NCBI GenBank assembly: GCA_030770545.1 | Contig: CM061098.1 | Location: 18,566,001 to 18,630,000, forward strand | Origin: Macropodus opercularis | Taxonomy: Eukaryota; Chordata; Actinopteri; Anabantiformes; Osphronemidae | Direction: 5' to 3' | Length of the DNA: 64,000 bases | Shown: in pieces, positions 24,700 to 33,300 of the stretch | Numbering within the stretch: the stretch's first letter is position 1 | Layout of the letters: every line of letters starts with the position of its first letter | Position numbers and translations under genes: made by a program | Notes under the pieces: model-generated | What the model was told of the DNA's origin: nothing | Databases searched by the model: none | Seen by the model: only the letters and a program-made list of their open reading frames with translations

Positions 24700-25800
24700 T
24701 ATCCTCAGGAAGCAGTAGCTGGTGGATGTGAAACAGGTGGACGCCTTGCTTTAGTATTTTTCTGTCTTGCCTCTTCCTGTCTTGTCATCCATGACCATCC
24801 GGTGAGCGGTGGTGTCCAGACGGACATCAGGGACGGGAATGAGTGTAGCGGGCCCTCTTCCCTTCGTTGCTTCATACTCCCCAGGAATTGTGGGACAGGG
24901 ACAACCTTGCTTACGTTCCAGATTCTCGCCACTTTTGCACAAGCTTTCTAAAATATAAGATTTATTTTAAGTATAAAGCTTCATCTGTTCCTTTTTTCTC
25001 ATCCCAGTGCTTCCACAGACTCTCTTGCAGAGCAGCCAGGCAGCCATGATGGTCCTGTCAATAAAGTGGAACATTAGCCGGTGGTGCCACTTCTTCCGCC
25101 TGATTTTGTTGCGGTGCAGAGCAATAGTCCAGCAGATCCACAGCTGGTGTTTCTACCCCACCCATATTCTTGTTGTACTGTCTCACTACAGCAGGACAGG
25201 GGACTTTGGACCTATTAACCTGTGACTGGCTGTGATCTAATATAACTACTGAGCACATTGACTGATCGGTTATTGTACCATTTCATAGCATGCAAGGTTG
25301 TTTCTCCAACTATGCTTTTGTTGAAAAGATCAGATACGTTTTTTTCAACTCACCATCACACGTTAGTCTGTTGCCAAGTACAGTGAATTCCGTGCCGAGT
25401 GTGAGTATGAGAGGGACATTCGTGAACCAGTTGTCACAGAACACCTTGTAGTTCTGCTGCATGGGTATTGGCTGGCGTAAACAGAGCACAACGTTGCCAC
25501 TTGCTTCTACATCTGGCAGCTTGGGGTTGCACAACTTTCCCAGTGTAGATCTCGAAATTGTGCGGGGCACCATCAGATCCAGTTAAGACGAGTAGCTTGT
25601 AGCCCCATTTCGTTGGTTTTGCTGGCAGATGCTGTTTGAGCCTGTTTCTTCCCTAGTAAGCCACAAGCAGCCACCATCTGCTTGTCTGCAGCCAGATTCT
25701 CACTCATTGGGATCTTCTGCAGCTTTGAAGTAAAGTGAGTAACCAGTGGTTGGATTTTGTAGAGTGGATCTGCATTTCTCCTTGACTTCATTGTTTCTGA
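24700..25800 (-). pseudogene. piggyBac transposase pseudogene
   Basis: Minus-strand pieces follow the order of a piggyBac-family (PGBD-like) transposase. First is DPLYKIQPLVTHF with IPMSENLAADKQM (25791-25573), where relatives read KIRPxLD and a VDEQMIPFKG-type block. Next come GSDGAPHNFEIYTGK in a shifted frame (about 25590-25540) and NYKVFCDNWFTNVPLILTL (about 25460-25400), which contains the conserved catalytic FCDNxFTS-type block. KVPCPAVVRQYNKNMGGV (about 25210-25150) contains the NxxMGGVD block near the third catalytic Asp, here changed to GGVE. PDVRLDTTAHRMVMDDKTG (about 24850-24795) leads into the Cys-rich tail. At least four frame changes or stops separate them. piggyBac enzymes cut and paste at TTAA, matching the MITE family found nearby, but ancestry between this relic and those MITEs is not shown. 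Confidence 0.88.
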
Positions 25801-26182
25801 AGTGCAGGGATTTTTGGATGAACTCGAACCCGTATGTTTAGTTCCATGGTGTCAGCTACCGGGTGGCTTTGTTTGTATATCATAAGCCTCTCTTCACCCA
25901 CTGATGCACGCAAACACACACTTCAATACATACCGTTTATTACTTTACTTAAGTCTCCCTCAAACCTGATTCTGGGTTCCATCCTTCCTCAATGTCACTC
26001 TCCTCGAGCTCACTGTCAGAAGGAATCAGCCTAACTACTTGTTCATGTTCCTTACACCCATACAACCCCAGAGGAAGGCATGTTCCAGAAACAACTGACG
26101 TTCTCTTGAGGGGTCTCCTCCCGGACCTGAATCAGGGAATCAGTCAACACCTGGACAGTCTGTAGAGACATTGTGTTAGTGG
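25801..26182. other. No gene recognised
   Basis: Short spacer between the piggyBac and Tc1 relics. No transposase N-terminus or terminal repeat could be traced in it. Confidence 0.45.
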
Positions 26183-26820
26183 ATGGAGCAAGACATTAAG
26201 TCCCAGAGGTGCTCAATTGGTTTTAGGTCTGGGGAACAGGCAGATCACTCCATAGCATCAAACCTGGTGTTCATCATGCAGGAACTGCTCACACACTCCA
26301 ACCACATGAGGTCCAGCATTGTCATACATCAGAAGGAAACCAGGGCCCACTGCACCAGCTTGTGGTCTTACAATGGGTCTGAGGATCTCACCCCAGTACC
26401 TAATGGGAGTCAGGGTACCTCTGCCTGGCACATAGAGGTCTGTGCGGCCTTCCCCAGACCATCACTGACCCACCACCAAACTGGTCATGCTGAAGGATTT
26501 TGCAGGCAGCAGAATGTTCTCCACAGCATCGTTTGTCATGTCACATGGGCTCAGTGTGAACCTGCTCTCATCTGTGACACCAGTGGCGAATCTGCCAATC
26601 CTGGTGTTTTCTGGCAAATGCCGTTTGGTGTGAACACAGGCCCCACTTGTGGACATCTGGCCCTCATACCACTCTCATGGAGTCTGTCTCTGATAGTTTG
26701 AGCAGAAACCTGCACATTAGTGGCCTGGGGGTTATTTTCTAGGGCTCTGGTTGTGCTCCTCCAATTCCTCCTTGCACAAAGCAGCAGATAACAGTCCTGC
26801 CACTAGGTGTTTGTCGTAAA
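26183..26820 (-). pseudogene. Tc1/mariner transposase pseudogene (C-terminal half)
   Basis: Read on the minus strand, the segment gives YDNAGPHVVGVCEQFLHDE (about 26330-26270), the second catalytic block of Tc1-like DD34E transposases, usually DNARPHxA. After a frameshift it gives SPDLKPIEHLWD (about 26240-26200), which carries the last catalytic Glu. Upstream minus-strand sequence (26815-26340) corresponds to the helix-turn-helix-proximal and central regions, but with stops and deletions. The long plus-strand frame 26183-26701 is antisense to this relic and not a gene. Terminal repeats were not found. Confidence 0.85.
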
Positions 26821-26904
26821 GGGTGTATTTAAATGTCTATATTGTATATTATATACCCCGCATTGTATATAATATTATAATATACATATATATAATATTT
26901 GATT
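26821..26904. repeat. TA-rich low-complexity spacer
   Basis: A run of TATA/ATAT words between the Tc1 and Penelope relics, with nothing else discernible. Confidence 0.6.
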
Positions 26905-28346
26905 TGTCTGCGGAGATTCTCATTCATCCAGGTGAAGTTGTTTAAAGGTTGACTCATGGCAACTGGACTTCTTCTAGTTCGTAGAAACGTTTCACCACTT
27001 ATCCAGGTGGCTTCTTCAGTCTGTGGGAAATTGGTAGACACCACTGATTTATCCTCCAGTTTGGTTTCACTTAACACCTGTGAAGAATGGGTTCGTTATG
27101 TGAACAGAGGGGGGTGTGAGGGTAGTGAGTAGGTGTGAATCCTCAACTACTGTGACTCCTCCTCCAACCATTACAGGTTGTTAAGTGTCTCCTTTGTGGG
27201 GACGTGTGAAGTGGCCTTGATCTTCCTGGGCATAGTTGAAAGGGCAGCAGGTAGATGGAGACAAGTTGTGTCTGAGGCCTCCCCCCCTGTTGATAGAGGG
27301 GCTGTTCACCTGGACATGTAAAGCTTCTCTGACGCCTCGTTCAAACCACCTGTCTTCTATGTCCAGAATGTGAACGTTGTTGTCTTCAGTGGCCTTTGTT
27401 TAAGTGGATACTGGTCCTGACGTGTTGTTCCTCCTGTGCTGGTTCATCCTCTTGTGTGATGGCTGTTTGGTTTCACCAGTGTCTAGTTCAGAGACTCTTC
27501 ACTGCATTGAACTGCATTTACTATGTTGCTCCTCTTATGTTTTGGTGTCGGGTCCTTTGGATGCACAAGCTTCTGTCTGAGGGTGTTGGTGGGTTTGAAG
27601 TAGACGACATGTTGTAGTTTCCAAAAATCCTTTTGAGCTTGACTGTTACGGCCCTTGGCCTTTGTGTTTTATTTCTTTTCTTTCACAGGTTAAGGGGGAA
27701 AACTGCAGGCAAATTTAGGCCGTCCCAGCACCCTCCTCAGATTGGTGGATCACTTCACCGCCTGTCTTCCACCAACCACCTGGGGCCCGGTCACCTGGTC
27801 CAAGCCACCTTCCAGATTGGTCTGGCCTGTGTGGGTTTACCCAATCCGCCGCAACCTGATTTGTTTTGTTTGCCTCAGTTTTGTTTTTTGATTTAGCCTA
27901 GTACCTCCCAAATCTGTTTTTGATACTGTTGTGTATGGTAGGAGTATTAAATGTTTATTTTTCCTGTCATTATGTCACTTCCCCAAAACGAGCACGGGTT
28001 GTAACACAGACACTCCAGCCATGTAAGGAATGACCAGATTCTTCCGTTTGCTCTGGGTGTCAGGCTGGTCCGTTGTCCTAGTTCTGGGTTGAGATGCAGC
28101 CTTGTTGAAGGCCCATCTGGGGCCACAGGTCCTGAGAGCTGCCCTTAGATGCATGTTTTCCTTCTTTTTGGCTACAGTGGAAGTGGGAATGTTCTCCGCT
28201 CTGTGGTTCAGGGTCCTGATGACTCCTTTGTGTTGCAGGGGATGATGAGAGTCAAACAGAAGGTATTGGTCAGTGTGGGTGGGTTTCCTGTAGAGTTCTA
28301 TATCTAAACCGCCACCATTCCGTCTGATGACTGCGCAGTCCAGCAA
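26905..28346 (-). mobile_element. Penelope-like retroelement remnant (split by a solo LTR)
   Basis: Minus strand, 5' to 3'. The end of the reverse transcriptase domain is 28346-28007, with LDIELYRKPTHTDQYLLFDS and then IRTLNHRAENIPTS, where Penelope RTs read VYRKPTHTDxYL and IRTLxxRA. It continues through IPYMAGVS into a 363-bp inserted LTR (27644-28006). Beyond this are KLKRIFGNYNM and the GIY-YIG endonuclease region. That contains TGETKQPSHKRMNQHRR (about 27480-27430), VHILDIEDRWFERGVREALH (about 27375-27315) and INRGGGLRHNLSP. The tail includes WISGETFLRTRRSP (about 27030-26990). Penelope-like elements uniquely join this RT to a GIY-YIG nuclease. Stops and frameshifts throughout show it is dead. 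Related pieces lie at 37.4 and 45.9 kb. Confidence 0.87.
27644..28006 (-). mobile_element. Solo LTR inserted in the Penelope-like element
   Basis: On the minus strand it starts TGTTACAACCCGTGCTCG and ends GGGCCGTAACA, the inverted TGTTAC...GTAACA termini of gypsy-type LTRs. Penelope coding sequence continues on both sides (IPYMAGVS before, KLKRIFGNY after), so the junctions are defined within a base or two. The flanking 5-mers on that strand, GTCTG and GTCAA, match at three of five positions, so the target duplication is imperfect. It is younger than the Penelope copy it interrupts. Confidence 0.7.
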
Positions 28347-28359
28347 GGATATTTGATAT

Positions 28360-28640
28360 GTTCAGGCTCTGCAGTGATTTTTGTTTTTTACGTATTTCCA
28401 CATTGTTAATTATCCTGCTTTGCAGTGACTCTGTTTTTTATTAGATCACTTTTGATAGTTTTTAATTCTTATTCAGTTCCTGCTCAGTGCAGTGCTTTAT
28501 GCTTCTAGTTTTCCTACATTTGTATTTTGTATTTTTAGCCCTGCTGTGATTTTTCATTCTTTACTTATTAAAACCTTAAAACCAACTCAGTGTCTCACTA
28601 GACTGTTCTTGCTTTTGGGTTTGAATCTTTTCATTACAGT
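28360..28640 (+). mobile_element. Possible degraded LTR 3' part
   Basis: A T-rich stretch passes into TTATTAAAACCTTAAAACC, then a short run ending TTTTGGGTTTGAATC, which resembles the polyA-to-end portion of fish gypsy LTRs. Its end merges with LINE-like sequence at about 28640-28650. No partner or target duplication was found. Confidence 0.3.
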
Positions 28641-28649
28641 GTTTGTGAC

Positions 28650-29498
28650 AGGTTTTACCTATGATGCAGAACACAACTGGTTTCTGGGTTTTACAGTTTG
28701 AGTGAGAAAGGCTCAGAATGAGGCTCTAATGAATTCTAGCTGTTCAGGTCATTAATAAATCTGAGCTATAGATGCTGCTACTCCTCCACCTCTACCTGAG
28801 CTTCTAGGAACATGATGGTTGATGGTTTGAGTCGACTCATTCAGACAAACATATCAAGTCACTGACCAAGTCCTTAATTAACAGGGATCTGGAAGAGAGA
28901 TCTGATATTTAATAGAGCACATTTAATTATTTTATTGTTATAATTCCATCCAGTCTTATTCTTAAGTCTTATTCCGCTCTGGCCCCAGGAAACCACTTAA
29001 CTATGACGCTGGCGTCTCTAACTTCACGTTTCTGACTATGGAGCCAATGATCAGGTGGTTTCTCAGCGGGTGAGTCGCTGATGGGGAACATCTGTTTGAA
29101 ACGTGAAGCGGCTGGTGGTGAACCGTGGGCGACTGCCTAGAACTACGACTCCTACGAACCGTCACCCAGTCACATCCGGCTGAGGGACGAGTAGCAGCTA
29201 AGCTAGGAGGCTCCGCACTAGCTAACAGGGCCTGACTAGCTGACTGGTTTTCCACAGTGCGGAGCCGAGATTCCAAGTCAGTCAGCCTCGCCTCCAGCGC
29301 TGCCACTATCTCACACTTATTACAGATACCATTAACACTAATGGAGGCAGAGGACGAGCTAAACATAAGGCACCGAGCAAGAAAAAGAAGGAGAAGACAT
29401 GGCAGAAAGTTAAGCTAGCTTAGCTGAGACATTTAATGAAAGGAAAGAAGGGGCTTGAGTGTTACAAGCGTGTTTAGCGAACCTTAAGCAGCCGCAAC
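28650..29498 (-). mobile_element. L2/CR1-type LINE 5' half (ORF1 and endonuclease start), disrupted
   Basis: Minus strand. A frame (29366-29001) begins MFSSSSASISVNGICNKCEI and continues as a short coiled-coil-like stretch, VAALEARLTDLESRLRTVEN. Further on it has DWVTVRRSR, and it ends LIIGSIVRNVKLETPAS, recalling the GDSIVRNVK start of the esterase-like domain in fish LINE ORF1 proteins (here the Asp is missing). The next block, VKWFPGARAE, is out of frame. A second block at about 28920-28660 reads LLNIRSL, a decayed LVND-like and CLSE segment, and NCKTQKPVVFCI, matching the start of the LINE AP endonuclease. The 5' leader reaches 29498 and appears to resume at 34024 beyond the LTR element inserted in it. 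Confidence 0.7.
29001..29366 (-). pseudogene. LINE ORF1-like protein, truncated
   Basis: A 121-residue frame: a Ser-rich start, a CxxC-containing word (CNKCEI), a heptad-like segment of about 25 residues (roughly residues 19-43), a DWVTVRRSRSSRQ basic stretch, and a C-terminal IVRNVKLETPAS block. This order fits ORF1 products of fish L2/CR1-like LINEs, which bind element RNA and often carry an SGNH-like esterase fold. Only the first few residues of that fold remain, and the usual GDS nucleophile motif reads GSI, so it would be inactive even if made. The start Met is plausible because upstream sequence looks like untranslated leader. Confidence 0.6.
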
Positions 29499-29620
29499 TG
29501 TCACGATCGGCAAGGCTGCCGATCGGACCCTCACTGGGTGAAACTCCACCCAGCGGAGATGCTCACCACACCCCGGTCATTAGCTACACCTGCCTGATTA
29601 TCTGCACCTGTTCCCCTGCC

Positions 29621-29660
29621 GTCTTAAGCCCGTTTCTCAGTCGCCTCCCTGTTGGATCGT
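29621..29660 (+). promoter_or_regulatory. Predicted LTR core promoter and self-primer
   Basis: A TATA-like CTTAAG (29623-29628) lies about 27 nt before GTTGGATCGT (29651-29660). In Tf1/sushi-group elements the 5' end of the RNA folds back and primes reverse transcription, so the RNA should start at or near this word. Both the distance and the complementarity agree. The start site itself is inferred, not seen. Confidence 0.65.
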
Positions 29661-30207
29661 CGATGTTCATCCCGGACTCAAGACCCCGAACTCGGCCCTT
29701 CTCGTCGCTACTCGTCGCTACTCTCTGGACTCATGACCTGATGACCTGCCTAGGACCTCGTCTCTCGCCACATCCGTGAGTTCCCGTACCTCTGGGTTTA
29801 CCTCGTGCCTCGTCTTGACGCTCACGGAACTGTGGACTCCTCGTTTTGTCCCTGCTTGCCTGGAACCTGATCCTCTCTGCTTTATGCCCCGGTGGCTCAC
29901 GCCGCCCTGACCGAACTGGTAACTGTTTGTCTGAACACTGCTCGCTAGAGCCTGCTACGAGCGCCTGTGGTGCGCCGTATCCTCACAGCACGTCTGTCAA
30001 GTACTGTCGGCCGGTTCGGCTCGCTTTTTGTTATCATTTGTTTGGATTTCTCGCTGTCGCCTGGATTCTGTTTTCTCCTCTCTCCACTCTCTAGCCGCAG
30101 AAAGTAACCGTCTCGTCAGCTGCCGCGCTGCAAACCAAACCCGGAAGAACCTGGAGCCCGGACTGCCACTTCCCCACACCATATCCCCATCATTGTCATT
30201 TTGTATC

Positions 30208-30213
30208 AATAAA
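30208..30213 (+). promoter_or_regulatory. Polyadenylation signal in 5' LTR
   Basis: AATAAA about 76 bp before the LTR end; the identical signal in the 3' LTR at 33937-33942 is the one expected to end the genomic RNA. Confidence 0.6.
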
Positions 30214-30291
30214 CCTCTCGTTCTCACATATCCCATCCTGTTTCAGCCTGTTCCATCACCTTCTCATGCCCGACACGTAAATCGTAACAGT

Positions 30292-30301
30292 ACGATCCAA
30301 C
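30292..30301 (+). other. Self-complementary primer-binding site
   Basis: ACGATCCAAC, beginning 3 nt after the 5' LTR, is the exact reverse complement of GTTGGATCGT at 29651-29660. It does not begin TGG, as a tRNA-primed site would. This arrangement is established for Tf1 of fission yeast and the vertebrate sushi group. Confidence 0.8.
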
Positions 30302-30305
30302 CACA

Positions 30306-33300
30306 ATGGAACCCGCTGAATCAGGCCACACCCCCGACTTAGACGGGCTAATCCAGACCCTTGTCAAGCTCCTCGGCACCATCCCGGACATCCTGGACTC
30401 CCCGACCCGCATATCCACGCTGAACTGGATCACGGATTGCTACTCTGCCTACCCCGAGTTGAAGCTTCACAGGAGGTTTCCTGAGCTTCTGGCTGGACAG
30501 GTCAGGCTCAGGAAGAGGGAGACTCCTCGTCCACAGCCTGCACCGACGCCTCGTCCACAGCCTGCACCGACGCCTCGTCCACAGCCTGCACCGACGCCTC
30601 GTCCACAGCCTGCACCGACGCCTCGTCCACAGCCTGCACCGACGCCTCGTCCACAGCCTGCACCCACGCCTCGCCCACAGCCTGCACCCACGCCTCGCCC
30701 ACAGCCTGCACCCACGCCTCGCCCACAGCCTGCACCCACGCCTCGCCCACAGCCTGCACCCACGCCTCGCCCGACTCCCGGTGCCACCGACCTTTCTTCT
30801 GGCCTCATGCACGTTGATCCAGGAGATGCACCAGAGTTCGCTCCGCGCCTCTCCTCCTCTGAGGCTCCGAGCATATGGAGGGAGCTGAAGAGCCAGGGAG
30901 ACCCCCTGTTTTCAACACCAGTCTCCACCGCCTCACGCCGGAACCATGCAGCTCCGCACCGAGTCAGCTCCACAAATTCACGTGCCCGGGATCTGTCTTT
31001 CGCCCACGGCTTCACTGTCCCCGAGCCACTGTCTATGCAGGAGGGGCCAACCATTCAGTCGGTCCCGCGGCGGACGCTGCCTCAGTTTGTGACTTACTGG
31101 GCCTCCCTTCGGGCCCGTGCCCACGCAGAACTTGCCACCTCTTCACACCCAGAACCTGTCATTCCTGCTTCACGCCACCCAGAGCCTGCAGCTCCTGCTC
31201 CACGTCTCCCAGAGCCTGCAGCTCCTGCTCCACGTCTCCCAGAGCCTGCAGCTCCTGCTCCACGTCTCCCAGAGCCTGCAGCTCCTGCTCCACGTCTCCC
31301 AGAGCCTGCAGCCCATGCTCCACGTCTCCCAGAGCCTGCAGCCCATGCTCCACGTCTCCCAGAGCCTGCAGCCCATGCTCCACGCCTCGCAGAGCCTGCC
31401 GCCCATGCTCCACGCCTCGCAGAGCCTGCCGCCCATGCTCCACGCCTCGCAGAGCCTGCGGCTCATGCTGTTCCACGCCAGCCAGGGCCTGCTTCTCATG
31501 CTGTTCCACGCCACCCTGAACCCTCTTCTCATGCTCCAAGCCACGCCGAGCCTGTCGCTCACGCTCTCTTTCACCCAGCCCCAGGTCAGGCCGCTCCATG
31601 CTGGACCACTCCTGGAGTGCCCCCTGGTTCCGTGTTTTCCCGGGTCGTCACTCGCTCTCGCCGGAGGGAAAGGAGGGAGGTAGTAAACGTGTGGAGGTTA
31701 TCCTGGAGCGACACGTGCTTCCCCAGACCCCTTCGGTGGGTCAAGATGGAGGATGCTCTCGCCATGCTCACCACCGACGACCGAGGAGAGGTTTCAGTGC
31801 CCCCACGCCATGCCGACTCTGACCACGCAGCTCCACGCCATGCCGACTCTGACCACGCAGCTCCACGCCATGCCGACTCTGACCACGCAGCTCCACGCCA
31901 TGCCGACTCTACGCCCGTCTCCACTGGCCCAGGGGAGGCCGTTCCGCCCACGACTGCTTCCCCCAAAACTGGAGAGTCTATCGGGTTCACGCCAGCTGAC
32001 CGCAGGGGCCGACAACGCCCACCCAGGCTCCGTTGCCATCGCCGTCGGCTGTCCCGAGGTCCTCACCATGGCAGATGCCGGCCGTCCCGCCACATCAGTC
32101 ACAGAGGCCGACCACCCAGGCAGTCACACCATAGGAGCCACAGACGCCGACCGCCCAGACCGTCACGCCATAGGAGCCACAGACGCCGGCCGCCCAGACC
32201 ATCACGCCATAGGACCCACAGACGCCGGCCGCCCAGACCATCACGCCATGGGAGCCACGGATGCTGGTCATCCAGACCGCCACGCCACAGCAACAATCGA
32301 CGGCGGTCGCCCAGGGTTCTACGCCGCCGTCGCCACCACCGCCGATGCCGACCACCCAGGCTCTCACACCACGAGCTTTCCGCCTCAAACGTTTTCCGAC
32401 CATGTTCTGTTCTCGCCATGTTCCACAGGGGTCCTGGTGTTGTGCGGCCTGGAGGGCCCACACAGGTTCCTGTTCCAGTTTCCAGCGGTCCCAGGAAGGG
32501 TCCATTCTTGTCCTCGCCATGTGTTTCTCGACTGTGTTCTTGTCCTCGCCATGTTCCACAGGTGTCCTGGTGTTGTGCGGTCTGGAGGGCCCACACAGGT
32601 TCCTGTTCCAGTTTCCAGCGGTCCCAAGGAGGGTTCGTTCTTGTCCTCGCCATGTTCCAGGTGTCCTGGTATTGTGCGGCCTGGAGGGTCCACACAGGCT
32701 CCTGCCCCTGTTCCTCGCAATGTGCGGCCCTTCGGAGGGGCTCGCTCCTTGCTCTTGCCTCGTCCCAGGGGTCCTGGTATTGTGCGGCCTGGAGGGCCCG
32801 CACAGGCTCCTGTTTCTCGTCAGGGGCGACCCCAGGAGGGGTCCGCCTTCTGGTTCTGGCGACCCCAGGAGGGGTCCGCCTTCTGGTTCTGGCGACCCCA
32901 GGAGGGGTCCGCCTTCTGGCTCTGGCGACCCCAGGAGGGGCCCGCCTTCTGGCTCTGGCGACCCCAGGAGGGGCCCGCCTTCTGGCTCTGGCGACCCCAG
33001 GAGGGGCCCGCCTTCTGGCTCTGGCGACCCCAGGAGGGGCCCGCCTTCTCGTTCCCGGCTCGGGCGACTCCAGGGGGGGGTCGTTCGCCGTCTGTCCTTG
33101 TCCCGGCAACGCAGTGGTGGGAGGACCGCGCGCTGCATTTGGTCCCTCCTCCGGGTCCCCCTCCTCCCGCCCGACCTTGTGTGGATGGCCTGCACAAGGT
33201 TGGGCCGTCTGGAATCCGGCCCTTGAGGGGGGGGCTCTGTCACGATCGGCAAGGCTGCCGATCGGACCCTCACTGGGTGAAACTCCACCCAGCGGAGATG

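Larger units (their letters stand above)
29499..30289 (+). repeat. 5' LTR (791 bp)
   Basis: Starts TGTCACGATCGGCAAGG and ends ACGTAAATCGTAACA. U3 is about 150 bp. It opens with two hairpin-forming words (stem CGATCGGCA/TGCCGATCG at 29503-29524; stem TGGGTG/CACCCA at 29537-29554 or so) and contains a TATA-like CTTAAG near 29623. Transcription probably starts near 29650. AATAAA lies at 30208-30213, leaving a short U5. The 10-bp word CTCGTCGCTA occurs twice near 29700-29719, once more than in the 3' LTR. Confidence 0.93.

Noticed and set aside
26183..26701. 172-codon plus-strand frame
   Set aside because: It is antisense to the Tc1 transposase relic, whose catalytic blocks read on the minus strand.
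29718..30236. Short frames within the LTRs on both strands
   Set aside because: Identical copies occur in both LTRs and show no protein features. LTR sequence is regulatory.
30522..33057. CRISPR array
   Set aside because: The repeats are directly adjacent with no unique spacers, lie within an open frame, and are in a vertebrate-type sequence.
31159..33288. Long minus-strand frames across the LTR element interior
   Set aside because: They follow from GC-rich tandem arrays whose unit lengths are multiples of three, so lack of stops in one unit keeps all units open.
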